DNA of 64,000 bases from Duganella radicis (GTDB lineage: Bacteria; Pseudomonadota; Gammaproteobacteria; Burkholderiales; Burkholderiaceae_D), in the NCBI RefSeq assembly GCF_009720825.1, contig NZ_WNKY01000024.1, positions 1 to 64,000 on the forward strand, written 5' to 3'. Below are positions 54,913-62,423 of this stretch, one piece after another. The translations under genes and the position numbers were made by a program. The first letter of the stretch is position 1. Each line of letters starts with the position of its first letter. Below the pieces are notes generated by a model. It searched no databases, had not been told where the DNA came from, and was given only the letters and a program-made list of their open reading frames with translations.

Positions 54913-57111
54913 ATGCTTCCACGGCCTCGCCTGATGTTCTCCTTGCGGTACGCGCTGATTTTGCTGACCGCGATCGGGTTGCTGCCGCTGGCCTTGCTGG
55001 GGGCGTGGAATATCCACGCGGCCGGCCAGTACAAGGAACGCGAACAGGAGCGATGGATGCTCGACCTGGCGCGCGCCCTGTCCAGTGCTGTCGATGCCGA
55101 GCTTGACAGTGCGGTCACTGTCCTGAACAACCTGGGCGGCGCGCCTTCGCTGCAAAACAACGATTTGCCCGCCTTTTACAGTGCGGCCAGCACACTGGTG
55201 GCGACCCAGCCCGACTGGCTGGGCGTGATCCTCACCGACGATACCGGCAAGATTCTGTTCCGCACCATGGACCACTACGGCGCCGCTGCCAGGGACCTGG
55301 TCGATCGGGACAGCTTGCAACAACTGCTTACCCATGGCAAACCAGTCGCCGGCAGCATCTCGCGTGGGCCGCGCGGACGTACGGCGTTTCCGGTGCGGGT
55401 GGCCGTAGGCGGCGGCGCCGGCCAGCGTTATACCCTCACCGCCGTCATCCTTCCCGACCGCATGGTGCGCCTGATCGCGCGCCAGCAGGTGCCCGCGAAC
55501 GCCGTCATCGCGGTGCGCGACGGCAGGCGCTTGCTGGTGGCACGCTCGCAAAATCAGGAACGCAAAGTCGGCGACGCGCCCAGTCCCTCGCTGACCGCGC
55601 TGATGCAAAGCGCGGGGCCGGAAGGCTACGGCAACGTCGTCAGCAGCGAAGGCATGCGGCTGGCCACCGGCTACACCACGCGCTCGCGCTATGGTTGGGC
55701 GGTGGTGGTCGGCCAGCCGGCCGACAGCCTGCGGGACGCCGCGTTCGAGCGCATGGGCGTGTTTGGCGTGGGCATTGTGCTTTCGCTGCTGGCTTGTATC
55801 GCGGCAGCCTCGCTGCTGGCGAACCGGCTGGTGGGTACCATCCAGTCCCTGCGGCAGAATGCCGCCGCGCTGGGCTCCGGCGCGCCGCTGGCTCTGGCGC
55901 CCTCGGCCATCACCGAGATCGAACAAATCGGCCTGGCGCTGGAACAGGCCGAGCGCCAGCGCACGGCGCAGGAGCTCGAACGCGCGCAACTGCTCGATTC
56001 GCTGAACCGCGCGCTGTCCAGCCACCAGACGGCGCTGGCCGAGGCGCGCGAGGCCGGGCGCGCCAAGGATGAATTCCTCGCCATGCTGGGCCACGAACTA
56101 CGCAATCCGCTCAGTCCCATCGTCACCTCGCTCGATTTGCTCGATCTACGCGACGAACCGTCCAGCCGCAAGGAGCGGCGCGTGATGCGGCGCCAGGTCA
56201 ATCACCTGCGCCGGCTGGTCGATGATTTGCTGGACGTTTCGCGCATCACCTCCGGCAAGTTGCAACTGGAAGCGCGTGCGGTCAATCTGGCCGACGTCGC
56301 GCGCCACGCCGTGGCGTCGATGCCAGGCCAGCCGATCACCTTGAACACAGCGCCCGCAGTGTGGGTACATGGCGACGACAGCCGGCTGGCGCAGGTGCTC
56401 AACAACCTGCTGTCCAACGCCGACCGCTTCGGCAGCGGCGCCACCCAGGTCACATTGGCGGCCGACGCCACGCACGCGCGGCTGACCGTCAGCGACAATG
56501 GCATCGGCATGAGCGAGGAATTGATGGCGCGGGTATTCGAGCCGTTCCAGCAAGCGCCGCAATCGCTGGCCCGGCGCAGCGGCGGCCTCGGGCTGGGTCT
56601 GGCCATCGTGCGCAAGATCGTCGATCTGCACGACGGCCAGGTGAGCGCCCGCAGCGCCGGCGCTGGTCTGGGCAGCCAGTTTGAAGTGGTGCTGCCGCTG
56701 TGCGCGCCGCCTGCCGAGGAAGCCCCGCTGACGGCGCTGGACCGCTCCGCCAGCATGCAGCTGCTGCTGGTGGACGATAACGTCGACGCCGCGCTGGCCG
56801 GCGCCGCCCTGCTGGAACTGCTGGGCCACGAGGTGCGCATCGCCCACACCGCCGCCGAGGCGCTGGACCAGGTCCGCCACCGGCGGCCGCAAGTGGCCAT
56901 CCTCGACATCGGCCTGCCGGACATGGACGGCTACGCGCTGGCCGCCGCGATTCGCGAAGCAACCGGCGACGCCGCGCTCCGGCTGGTGGCGTTGACCGGC
57001 TACGGCCAGCAGGAAGACGTGGTCCGCGCCTACGCTGCCAGATTCGATCTGCACCTGACCAAGCCAGCCACGGTGGCCGACCTGCAACGCGCCACCGCGC
57101 CGCTGGCCTAG
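54913..57111 (+). CDS. Hybrid sensor histidine kinase/response regulator
   Basis: A 732-residue protein with a first transmembrane helix near residues 13-33, a periplasmic sensor with Cache-like features (about 35-270), a second helix near 280-300, HisKA (DEFLAMLGHELRNPLSPIV, the HELRNPL type), HATPase (DNGIGM, GGLGLGLAIV) and a C-terminal receiver (LLLVDDN; acceptor in AILDIGLPDMDG). The start codon lacks a clear ribosome binding site; a later ATG at 54934 is an alternative. The stop overlaps the convergent hydrolase gene by four bases. The signal is unknown. Confidence 0.9.
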   Translation: MLPRPRLMFSLRYALILLTAIGLLPLALLGAWNIHAAGQYKEREQERWMLDLARALSSAVDAELDSAVTVLNNLGGAPSLQNNDLPAFYSAASTLVATQPDWLGVILTDDTGKILFRTMDHYGAAARDLVDRDSLQQLLTHGKPVAGSISRGPRGRTAFPVRVAVGGGAGQRYTLTAVILPDRMVRLIARQQVPANAVIAVRDGRRLLVARSQNQERKVGDAPSPSLTALMQSAGPEGYGNVVSSEGMRLATGYTTRSRYGWAVVVGQPADSLRDAAFERMGVFGVGIVLSLLACIAAASLLANRLVGTIQSLRQNAAALGSGAPLALAPSAITEIEQIGLALEQAERQRTAQELERAQLLDSLNRALSSHQTALAEAREAGRAKDEFLAMLGHELRNPLSPIVTSLDLLDLRDEPSSRKERRVMRRQVNHLRRLVDDLLDVSRITSGKLQLEARAVNLADVARHAVASMPGQPITLNTAPAVWVHGDDSRLAQVLNNLLSNADRFGSGATQVTLAADATHARLTVSDNGIGMSEELMARVFEPFQQAPQSLARRSGGLGLGLAIVRKIVDLHDGQVSARSAGAGLGSQFEVVLPLCAPPAEEAPLTALDRSASMQLLLVDDNVDAALAGAALLELLGHEVRIAHTAAEALDQVRHRRPQVAILDIGLPDMDGYALAAAIREATGDAALRLVALTGYGQQEDVVRAYAARFDLHLTKPATVADLQRATAPLA

Positions 57112-58028
57112 CTCCTCGCGGCGGCGACGGCGGCCACGCTGCTGTCGTGGGTGAAGCCGTGGTGTTTGAGGATCTCGATCAATTCCTCCGGCGGACTGCC
57201 GAGGCGCAGGTTCTCGGCGATCCAGCCGTGCCAGTCGGCGCTGACTTCCCGGCCCTCTTCCGGCAGTCCCAGATCCATGATGATGCGCGCCAGCAGCGCA
57301 TTGATGCGTTGGGTATCGATCAGGTGCTGGACCACGGTGTGGCCCGAATACGGATAGGGATGCAGCGTGCAGTTGCCCATTGCCGCCAGCCGGTGCGCAT
57401 GCATGGCGTCCAGGTTGACGGATTCTTTGCCGCCTTGATCCGGCCTGGTGCCGAAGATGATGTGCATGTCGGGCAGCGCGCCATTGCGGCTGAGGCCCAG
57501 CGCCTGCAAGTCGTCATAGCCGGACGCCGGTGGATTCGCCGCCAGGTCGCGCATCACCGACAGCCAGCGGCGTTCGTGGTACAGCAAGGCTTGCGCCGGA
57601 TCGAGGAAGGACAGCGGCCCGAAAGCCAGCACCTGCTGCACGTCCAGCAGCAAGCCATACATCAGCGCCGCATACGCGCCCATCGACTGGCCGATGGTGA
57701 CTACCCGGCCCGGCCGGATTTCGCGGATCAGCGCGCGCAAGCTTGCCGCCGTTTCATCCGGATGCATTCCCAGCCCATCGATCTTGCGGTGATACCAGGC
57801 GTTGCCCGAATCACGCACCAGTATCTTGTTGATGTGCCGGCCGCTATTCTGCTCCAGCTTTTTCAGCCGGCCGTAAAAATCAAAGTCCGGCCGCGCCTCC
57901 CACGACACGAAACCAAACGCGATCACCAACAGCTCGCCGGGAACAACCCGGTCGACCAGCACATCCTCGGTGCTGGTCTTGACGCGCCGATTATCCAGCG
58001 CGGGAAGATCGGTGAGCGCTGGCGGCAT
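57108..58028 (-). CDS. Alpha/beta-hydrolase-like protein of unknown substrate
   Basis: A 306-residue protein with a nucleophile-elbow motif VVTIGQSMGAYAAL (Gly-x-Ser-x-Gly) and a late His in YPYSGHTVVQHL that could complete the triad. The N-terminal part reads LLVIAFGFVSWEARPDFDFYGRLKKL. Related domains occur in proteins described as hydrolases or glycosyltransferase-linked proteins in capsule loci. The start at 58028 is preferred, four bases after the thymidine kinase stop; the frame extends further into tdk without a good start. Probably cotranscribed with tdk. Confidence 0.6.
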   Translation of the reverse strand: MPPALTDLPALDNRRVKTSTEDVLVDRVVPGELLVIAFGFVSWEARPDFDFYGRLKKLEQNSGRHINKILVRDSGNAWYHRKIDGLGMHPDETAASLRALIREIRPGRVVTIGQSMGAYAALMYGLLLDVQQVLAFGPLSFLDPAQALLYHERRWLSVMRDLAANPPASGYDDLQALGLSRNGALPDMHIIFGTRPDQGGKESVNLDAMHAHRLAAMGNCTLHPYPYSGHTVVQHLIDTQRINALLARIIMDLGLPEEGREVSADWHGWIAENLRLGSPPEELIEILKHHGFTHDSSVAAVAAARS

Positions 58029-58032
58029 GTCG

Positions 58033-58593
58033 TCAGTGGGTTTCGCTGTAGAAGCAACGGCCGCAGGCCTGGCGGTAGCTCTCGTTGCCGCCGATGCTGA
58101 TCTGCTCGCCTTCCTTGATGCGCTTGCCGTTTTCATCGACGCGGATATTCATGGTCGCCTTCTTGCCGCAGGTGCAGATGTTCTTGATTTCTTCGAGATC
58201 GTCCGCCAGCGCCAGCAGGTAGGCCGAGCCGGGGAACGGTTCGCCCAGGAAGTCCGAGCGCAGGCCGTAGGTGATCACCGGCACGCCACGCACCTGCGCC
58301 AGCTGGTGCAGCTGCTTGACCTGGTCCTTGCTCAGGAACTGCGCCTCATCCACCAGCACGCAGGCGATTTTCTTGTCCACCGTTTGCAGGAAGTCGGTAT
58401 CGGCGGTGAACACTTCGGTCTCGCGCTGCGGACCCAGGCGCGAGGTCACTTTACCGACGCCGTAGCGGTCGTCGATGGCGGCGGTGAACAGGCGCACTTG
58501 CTGGCCCTGCTCTTCATAGTTATGCGCCACCTGCAACATGGCGGTGGATTTGCCTGCGTTCATCGCAGAGTATCGGAAATAGAGTTTTGCCAC
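58033..58593 (-). CDS. tdk: Thymidine kinase
   Basis: A 186-residue type II thymidine kinase. The P-loop is SAMNAGKST, the active Glu/Mg region is VLVDEAQFLSKDQV, and zinc cysteines are CTCGKKA and ACGRCFYS. It salvages thymidine to dTMP with ATP in the cytoplasm. The length and motifs match the E. coli enzyme. Confidence 0.96.
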   Translation of the reverse strand: MAKLYFRYSAMNAGKSTAMLQVAHNYEEQGQQVRLFTAAIDDRYGVGKVTSRLGPQRETEVFTADTDFLQTVDKKIACVLVDEAQFLSKDQVKQLHQLAQVRGVPVITYGLRSDFLGEPFPGSAYLLALADDLEEIKNICTCGKKATMNIRVDENGKRIKEGEQISIGGNESYRQACGRCFYSETH

Positions 58594-58672
58594 TGCATAC
58601 CTTCTGGTTGTAAGCCGCCGATTATATGCGCCCCGATCAATAAATTCTATCGCATCGATTGATATAAATCTC

Positions 58673-58701
58673 TTGCGATTACATCGGGTACGCTTTAATA
58701 T
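58673..58701 (+). promoter_or_regulatory. Sigma-70-type promoter candidate for the DUF4148 pair
   Basis: TTGCGA (4 of 6) and TAATAT (4 of 6) are separated by 17 bases and end about 50 bases before the first DUF4148 start. Confidence 0.3.
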
Positions 58702-58751
58702 TCACACATCGGGCAACAACGCCCAGCCAACAAAACTCAAGGAGCCATACC

Positions 58752-59054
58752 ATGAAAACCGTCGCCATCGCCCTGACCGCCGCCACCCTGTTCGTTTCCG
58801 CCGCCGTGTCGGCTCAGGAAAGCGATAACTTCCTGAACGAGATCGCCTCGGTCTCGACCAAGACCCGCGCCGAAGTCAAAGCCGAAACCTTGGCCGCCAT
58901 CCAGCGCGGTGAATTGCGCGACGGCGAACAATACCCCAACCCAGCGGTCGGCGAGCCGGTGGTGCAACGCACCCGCGCCGAAGTGAAAGCAGAATTGGCC
59001 GCTTACCGCAAGACCCATCGGGAAGTGTCGGACGACATCACCGTGGTGCAATAA
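58752..59054 (+). CDS. DUF4148 domain-containing secreted protein, copy 1
   Basis: A 100-residue exported protein. Signal peptide (ALTAATLFVSAAVSAQ), then a DUF4148 region with two internal repeats: KTRAEVKAETLAAIQRGEL and RTRAEVKAELAAYRKTH. These short repeats are predicted helical. AAGGAG precedes the ATG. A close paralogue lies 65 bases downstream on the same strand. The function of DUF4148 proteins is not known; many copies are typical of Burkholderiales. Confidence 0.85.
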   Translation: MKTVAIALTAATLFVSAAVSAQESDNFLNEIASVSTKTRAEVKAETLAAIQRGELRDGEQYPNPAVGEPVVQRTRAEVKAELAAYRKTHREVSDDITVVQ

Positions 59055-59119
59055 TCATCCCACATTAATCGCATGCGCTTAAATCGCATAAACTTAAAAT
59101 CAGCTTAAGGAGTCTTACC

Positions 59120-59422
59120 ATGAAAAACATCGCCATCGCCCTGTCCGTCGCCACCCTGTTCGCTTCCGCCGCCGTCTCGGCCCAGGAATTCAGCGGTGAA
59201 TACGCCGGTTACACCGGCTTCGTCTCGACCAAAACCCGCGCCGAAGTGAAGGCCGAGACCCTGGCCGCCATCCAGCGTGGCGAAATCCGCGACGGCGAAC
59301 AGTATCCCGACCCGCGCGCCGGCCAGGCGCCAGTGCAAGCCAAGACCCGCGCCGAAGTCAAAGCCGAGCTCGCCGCCTACCGCAAGACCCACAAGGAAGT
59401 GTCGGACGACATTGCGTCCTGA
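59120..59422 (+). CDS. DUF4148 domain-containing secreted protein, copy 2
   Basis: A 100-residue paralogue of the preceding gene, identical to it over long blocks (VSTKTRAEVKAETLAAIQRG, and TRAEVKAELAAYRKTH) and different mainly right after the signal peptide (EFSGEYAGYTGF). It has its own AAGGAG. The pair arose by tandem duplication. Function unknown. Confidence 0.85.
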   Translation: MKNIAIALSVATLFASAAVSAQEFSGEYAGYTGFVSTKTRAEVKAETLAAIQRGEIRDGEQYPDPRAGQAPVQAKTRAEVKAELAAYRKTHKEVSDDIAS

Positions 59423-59482
59423 GGAAATGCAACATGAGCGGAAAAGGCGCATACTTGCTTTTAATGCAGCAAGGAGACCAAG

Positions 59483-60850
59483 ATGCGTACACCCGCTTTG
59501 TTCACCCTGATTGGCAAGACGCCGCTGGCAGAGATTACCCGTCTCGATACCGGCCCTTGCCAACTATTCCTTAAACTGGAATCGCAAAACCCCGGCGGCT
59601 CGATCAAGGACCGCATCGGCCTGGCCATGATCGAGGCGGCCGAGACGCAAGGCTTGCTCAAGCCCGGCGGCACCATCATCGAAGCCACGGCCGGCAATAC
59701 CGGCCTCGGACTGGCGCTGGTCGGACGGCTGAAAGGCTACCGCGTGCTGCTGGTGGTGCCGGACAAGATGTCGACCGAGAAAGTGCTGCACCTGAAGGCG
59801 CTGGGCGCCGAGGTGCGCACCACCCGTTCCGATGTCGGCAAAGGCCATCCCGAGTACTATCAGGATTACGCCGCGCGGCTGGCCGCCGGGATGCCGGGCG
59901 CGTGGTACTCGGACCAGTTCAACAATCCCGCCAACCCGCTGGCGCACGAAACCACCACCGGCCCGGAAATCTGGGAACAGATGGGGCACGATGTCGACGC
60001 CATCGTGGTCGGCGTCGGCTCGTCCGGCACGCTGACCGGCTTGACGCGCTACTTCCGCAAGGTCGCACCACAGGTGGAATTCATTCTGGCCGATCCCAAA
60101 GGTTCCATCCTGGCCGAATACGTGCGGACCGGCCATGTCTCCGACACCAGCGGCTCGTGGGCGGTGGAAGGCATAGGCGAAGACTTCATCCCCGCCATCG
60201 CCGACATGACGGCGGTGAAGCAGGCCTACACCATCACGGACCAGGAAAGCTTTGCCACCGCGCGCGCCCTGCTGAAGGAGGAAGGCATACCGGGCGGCTC
60301 GTCCACCGGCACGCTGCTGGCCGCCGCACTGCGCTACTGCCGCGAGCAAACCACGCCCAAGCGCGTGGTCAGCTTTGTGTGCGACACCGGCACGCGCTAT
60401 CTCTCCAAGGTCTATAACGATGGCTGGATGCGCGACCAGGGCTTGCTGGAGCGCCCGCGCCATAACGACCTGCGCGACCTGATCGGCCGCCGCTTCGACG
60501 CCGGTGAAGTCATCAGCGTCACGCCCGACGATACGCTGATGATCGCCTTCAACCGCATGCGCGCGGCCGACGTGGCGCAGCTGCCGGTGCTGTCGAACGG
60601 CCAGCTGGTCGGCATCATCGATGAATCGGACTTGCTGCTGTCGGTGGGTACGCAGCCGGAGCGCTTCAACAATCCGGTCGGCACGACCATGACGCGGCGG
60701 CTGGAAATCCTGCTGCCCTCCTCCGACCTGCACGCCCTGCGCAATACGCTGGACCGCGGACTGACCGCCGTGGTGGCTGAAGGCGCCACCTTCTACGGCC
60801 TGATTACCCGCTACGATCTGCTCAATCATCTGCGAAGGACGCTATCTTGA
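59483..60850 (+). CDS. Cystathionine beta-synthase-like PLP enzyme with C-terminal CBS domains
   Basis: A 455-residue enzyme. The catalytic domain has the PLP lysine in NPGGSIKDRIG and the phosphate loop VGVGSSGTLTG. After about residue 330 two CBS repeats follow (DVAQLPVLSNGQLVGIIDESDLL and LTAVVAEGATFYGLITRYDLL), usually sites for adenosine ligand control. It condenses serine or a serine ester with homocysteine to cystathionine in the reverse transsulfuration route. AAGGAGACC precedes the ATG. The next gene overlaps it by four bases and encodes the partner lyase. Confidence 0.9.
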   Translation: MRTPALFTLIGKTPLAEITRLDTGPCQLFLKLESQNPGGSIKDRIGLAMIEAAETQGLLKPGGTIIEATAGNTGLGLALVGRLKGYRVLLVVPDKMSTEKVLHLKALGAEVRTTRSDVGKGHPEYYQDYAARLAAGMPGAWYSDQFNNPANPLAHETTTGPEIWEQMGHDVDAIVVGVGSSGTLTGLTRYFRKVAPQVEFILADPKGSILAEYVRTGHVSDTSGSWAVEGIGEDFIPAIADMTAVKQAYTITDQESFATARALLKEEGIPGGSSTGTLLAAALRYCREQTTPKRVVSFVCDTGTRYLSKVYNDGWMRDQGLLERPRHNDLRDLIGRRFDAGEVISVTPDDTLMIAFNRMRAADVAQLPVLSNGQLVGIIDESDLLLSVGTQPERFNNPVGTTMTRRLEILLPSSDLHALRNTLDRGLTAVVAEGATFYGLITRYDLLNHLRRTLS

Positions 60851-62019
60851 ACGATAAAAAATCCGCCCTGGCCACGCGTGTGATCCACGCCGGCCAATCG
60901 CCTGATCCGTCCACCGGCGCCATCATGCCGCCGATTTACGCCACCTCCACCTTCGTGCAGGAGAGTCCGGGCGTGCACAAGGGACTGGACTACGGCCGCT
61001 CGCACAACCCCACCCGCTGGGCGCTGGAACGCTGCGTGGCGGATCTGGAAAGCGGCGCGCAAGGTTTCGCCTTCGCCTCCGGCCTGGCCGCGATTTCGAC
61101 GGCGCTGGAGCTGGCCGATGCCGGCTCCCACATCATCGCCGGCGACGATATGTATGGCGGCACCTACCGCCTGTTCGAACGCGTGCGCCGCCGCAGCGCC
61201 GGCCACGATTTCACTTACGTCGACCTGACCAATCCCGAGAACCTGCTGGCCGCGATCAGGCCGGAAACCAAAATGGTGTGGGTCGAAACACCGACCAATC
61301 CCATGCTCAAGCTGGCCGACTTGCAGGCCATCGCCAGCATCTGCCGCGAACGCGGCATCATCGCGGTGGCCGACAACACCTTCGCCAGCCCGATCGTGCA
61401 ACGCCCGCTGGAACACGGCTTCGACATCGTGGTGCATTCGGCCACCAAGTACCTGAACGGCCACTCGGACATCATCGGCGGCATCGCGGTGGTGGGTGGC
61501 GAGGGCCATCAAAAGGCGTGGGCCGAACAATTGGCCTTCTTGCAGAATTCCGTCGGCGCCATCGCCGGCCCGTTCGACAGCTTCCTCGCCCTGCGCGGCG
61601 TGAAGACGCTGGCCATCCGCATGGAGCGCCACTGCGCCAGCGCGCTGGCATTGGCACGGTGGCTGGAGCAACAGCCAAAAATCCGCAAAGTGTTTTATCC
61701 CGGCCTGGAATCGCACCCGCAGCACGCGCTGGCCAAGCGGCAGATGCAGGGCTTCGGCGGCATCATCTCGATCGACCTGAATACCGACTTGCCGGGCGCG
61801 CGCCGCTTCCTCGAAAGCTTTGAAGTGTTCGCGCTGGCCGAAAGCCTGGGCGGCGTGGAAAGCCTGATCGAACACCCGGCCCTGATGACGCACGCCTCCA
61901 TCCCCGCCGCACAGCGCGCGGCGTTGGGCATCGGCGATGGTTTGATCCGCCTGTCGGTGGGAATTGAAGATTTAGAGGACTTAAAGGCCGATATTCAGCG
62001 TTCGCTGGACGCGATTTAG
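60847..62019 (+). CDS. Cystathionine gamma-lyase/synthase family PLP enzyme
   Basis: A 390-residue PLP enzyme of the Cys/Met metabolism family. Motifs are SRSHNPTR-like YGRSHNPTRWALE, FASGLAAIST, ETPTNPMLKLADL, VADNTFASPIVQRPLEHG and the PLP lysine in HSATKYLNGHSD. It begins at TTG within the stop of the cystathionine beta-synthase gene (TTGA overlap), so the two form a reverse transsulfuration pair that yields cysteine. Gamma-lyase and gamma-synthase cannot be told apart with certainty; context favours the lyase. Confidence 0.9.
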   Translation: MNDKKSALATRVIHAGQSPDPSTGAIMPPIYATSTFVQESPGVHKGLDYGRSHNPTRWALERCVADLESGAQGFAFASGLAAISTALELADAGSHIIAGDDMYGGTYRLFERVRRRSAGHDFTYVDLTNPENLLAAIRPETKMVWVETPTNPMLKLADLQAIASICRERGIIAVADNTFASPIVQRPLEHGFDIVVHSATKYLNGHSDIIGGIAVVGGEGHQKAWAEQLAFLQNSVGAIAGPFDSFLALRGVKTLAIRMERHCASALALARWLEQQPKIRKVFYPGLESHPQHALAKRQMQGFGGIISIDLNTDLPGARRFLESFEVFALAESLGGVESLIEHPALMTHASIPAAQRAALGIGDGLIRLSVGIEDLEDLKADIQRSLDAI

Positions 62020-62036
62020 CTGCTAATATTCGGCGC

Positions 62037-62423
62037 ATGATCTACTTAATTATCATAGCCGTGGTGCTGGCCCTCGGCTTCGCCTACTCGATTCTGGTCG
62101 CCAGCGCCAAGCCGGTCGTCGGCAGCGACTACTACAAGGTCTCCAAAGACGGCCGTGTGATGCTATCCGCCGGCTCCAAGGTCAGCGTGCTGAAACCGAC
62201 GCTGTACCCGGAAGGCCTGAAGGTCAAGCTGCGTGGCGGCACGCGCACCGGTGAGTTTTTTGTGCACGATCTGGTGGCCGAGGCCTATCTGCCCAATCCG
62301 AACAAGCTGCCGGCCATCCGCCACCGCGACGGCAACGTCCGCAATAACAAGGTCGAGAACCTGCAATGGTCGAAGACCTCGCAGGTCGAGCACCCCGAGC
62401 AGGCTGAATTCCCTCAGCCCTGA
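62037..62423 (+). CDS. Membrane-anchored HNH-like protein
   Basis: A 128-residue protein with a transmembrane helix at residues 2-22 (IYLIIIAVVLALGFAYSILV), a beta-rich region, and a C-terminal HNH motif of the NUMOD/homing-type: VHDLVAEAYLPNPNKLP followed by HRDGNVRNNKVENLQW, with His96, Asn104 and Asn108 in the expected places. HNH motifs usually cut nucleic acid in the cytoplasm, so the membrane anchor is unusual. The last 261 bases are overlapped on the other strand by the penicillin-acylase-family reading frame. Confidence 0.65.
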   Translation: MIYLIIIAVVLALGFAYSILVASAKPVVGSDYYKVSKDGRVMLSAGSKVSVLKPTLYPEGLKVKLRGGTRTGEFFVHDLVAEAYLPNPNKLPAIRHRDGNVRNNKVENLQWSKTSQVEHPEQAEFPQP

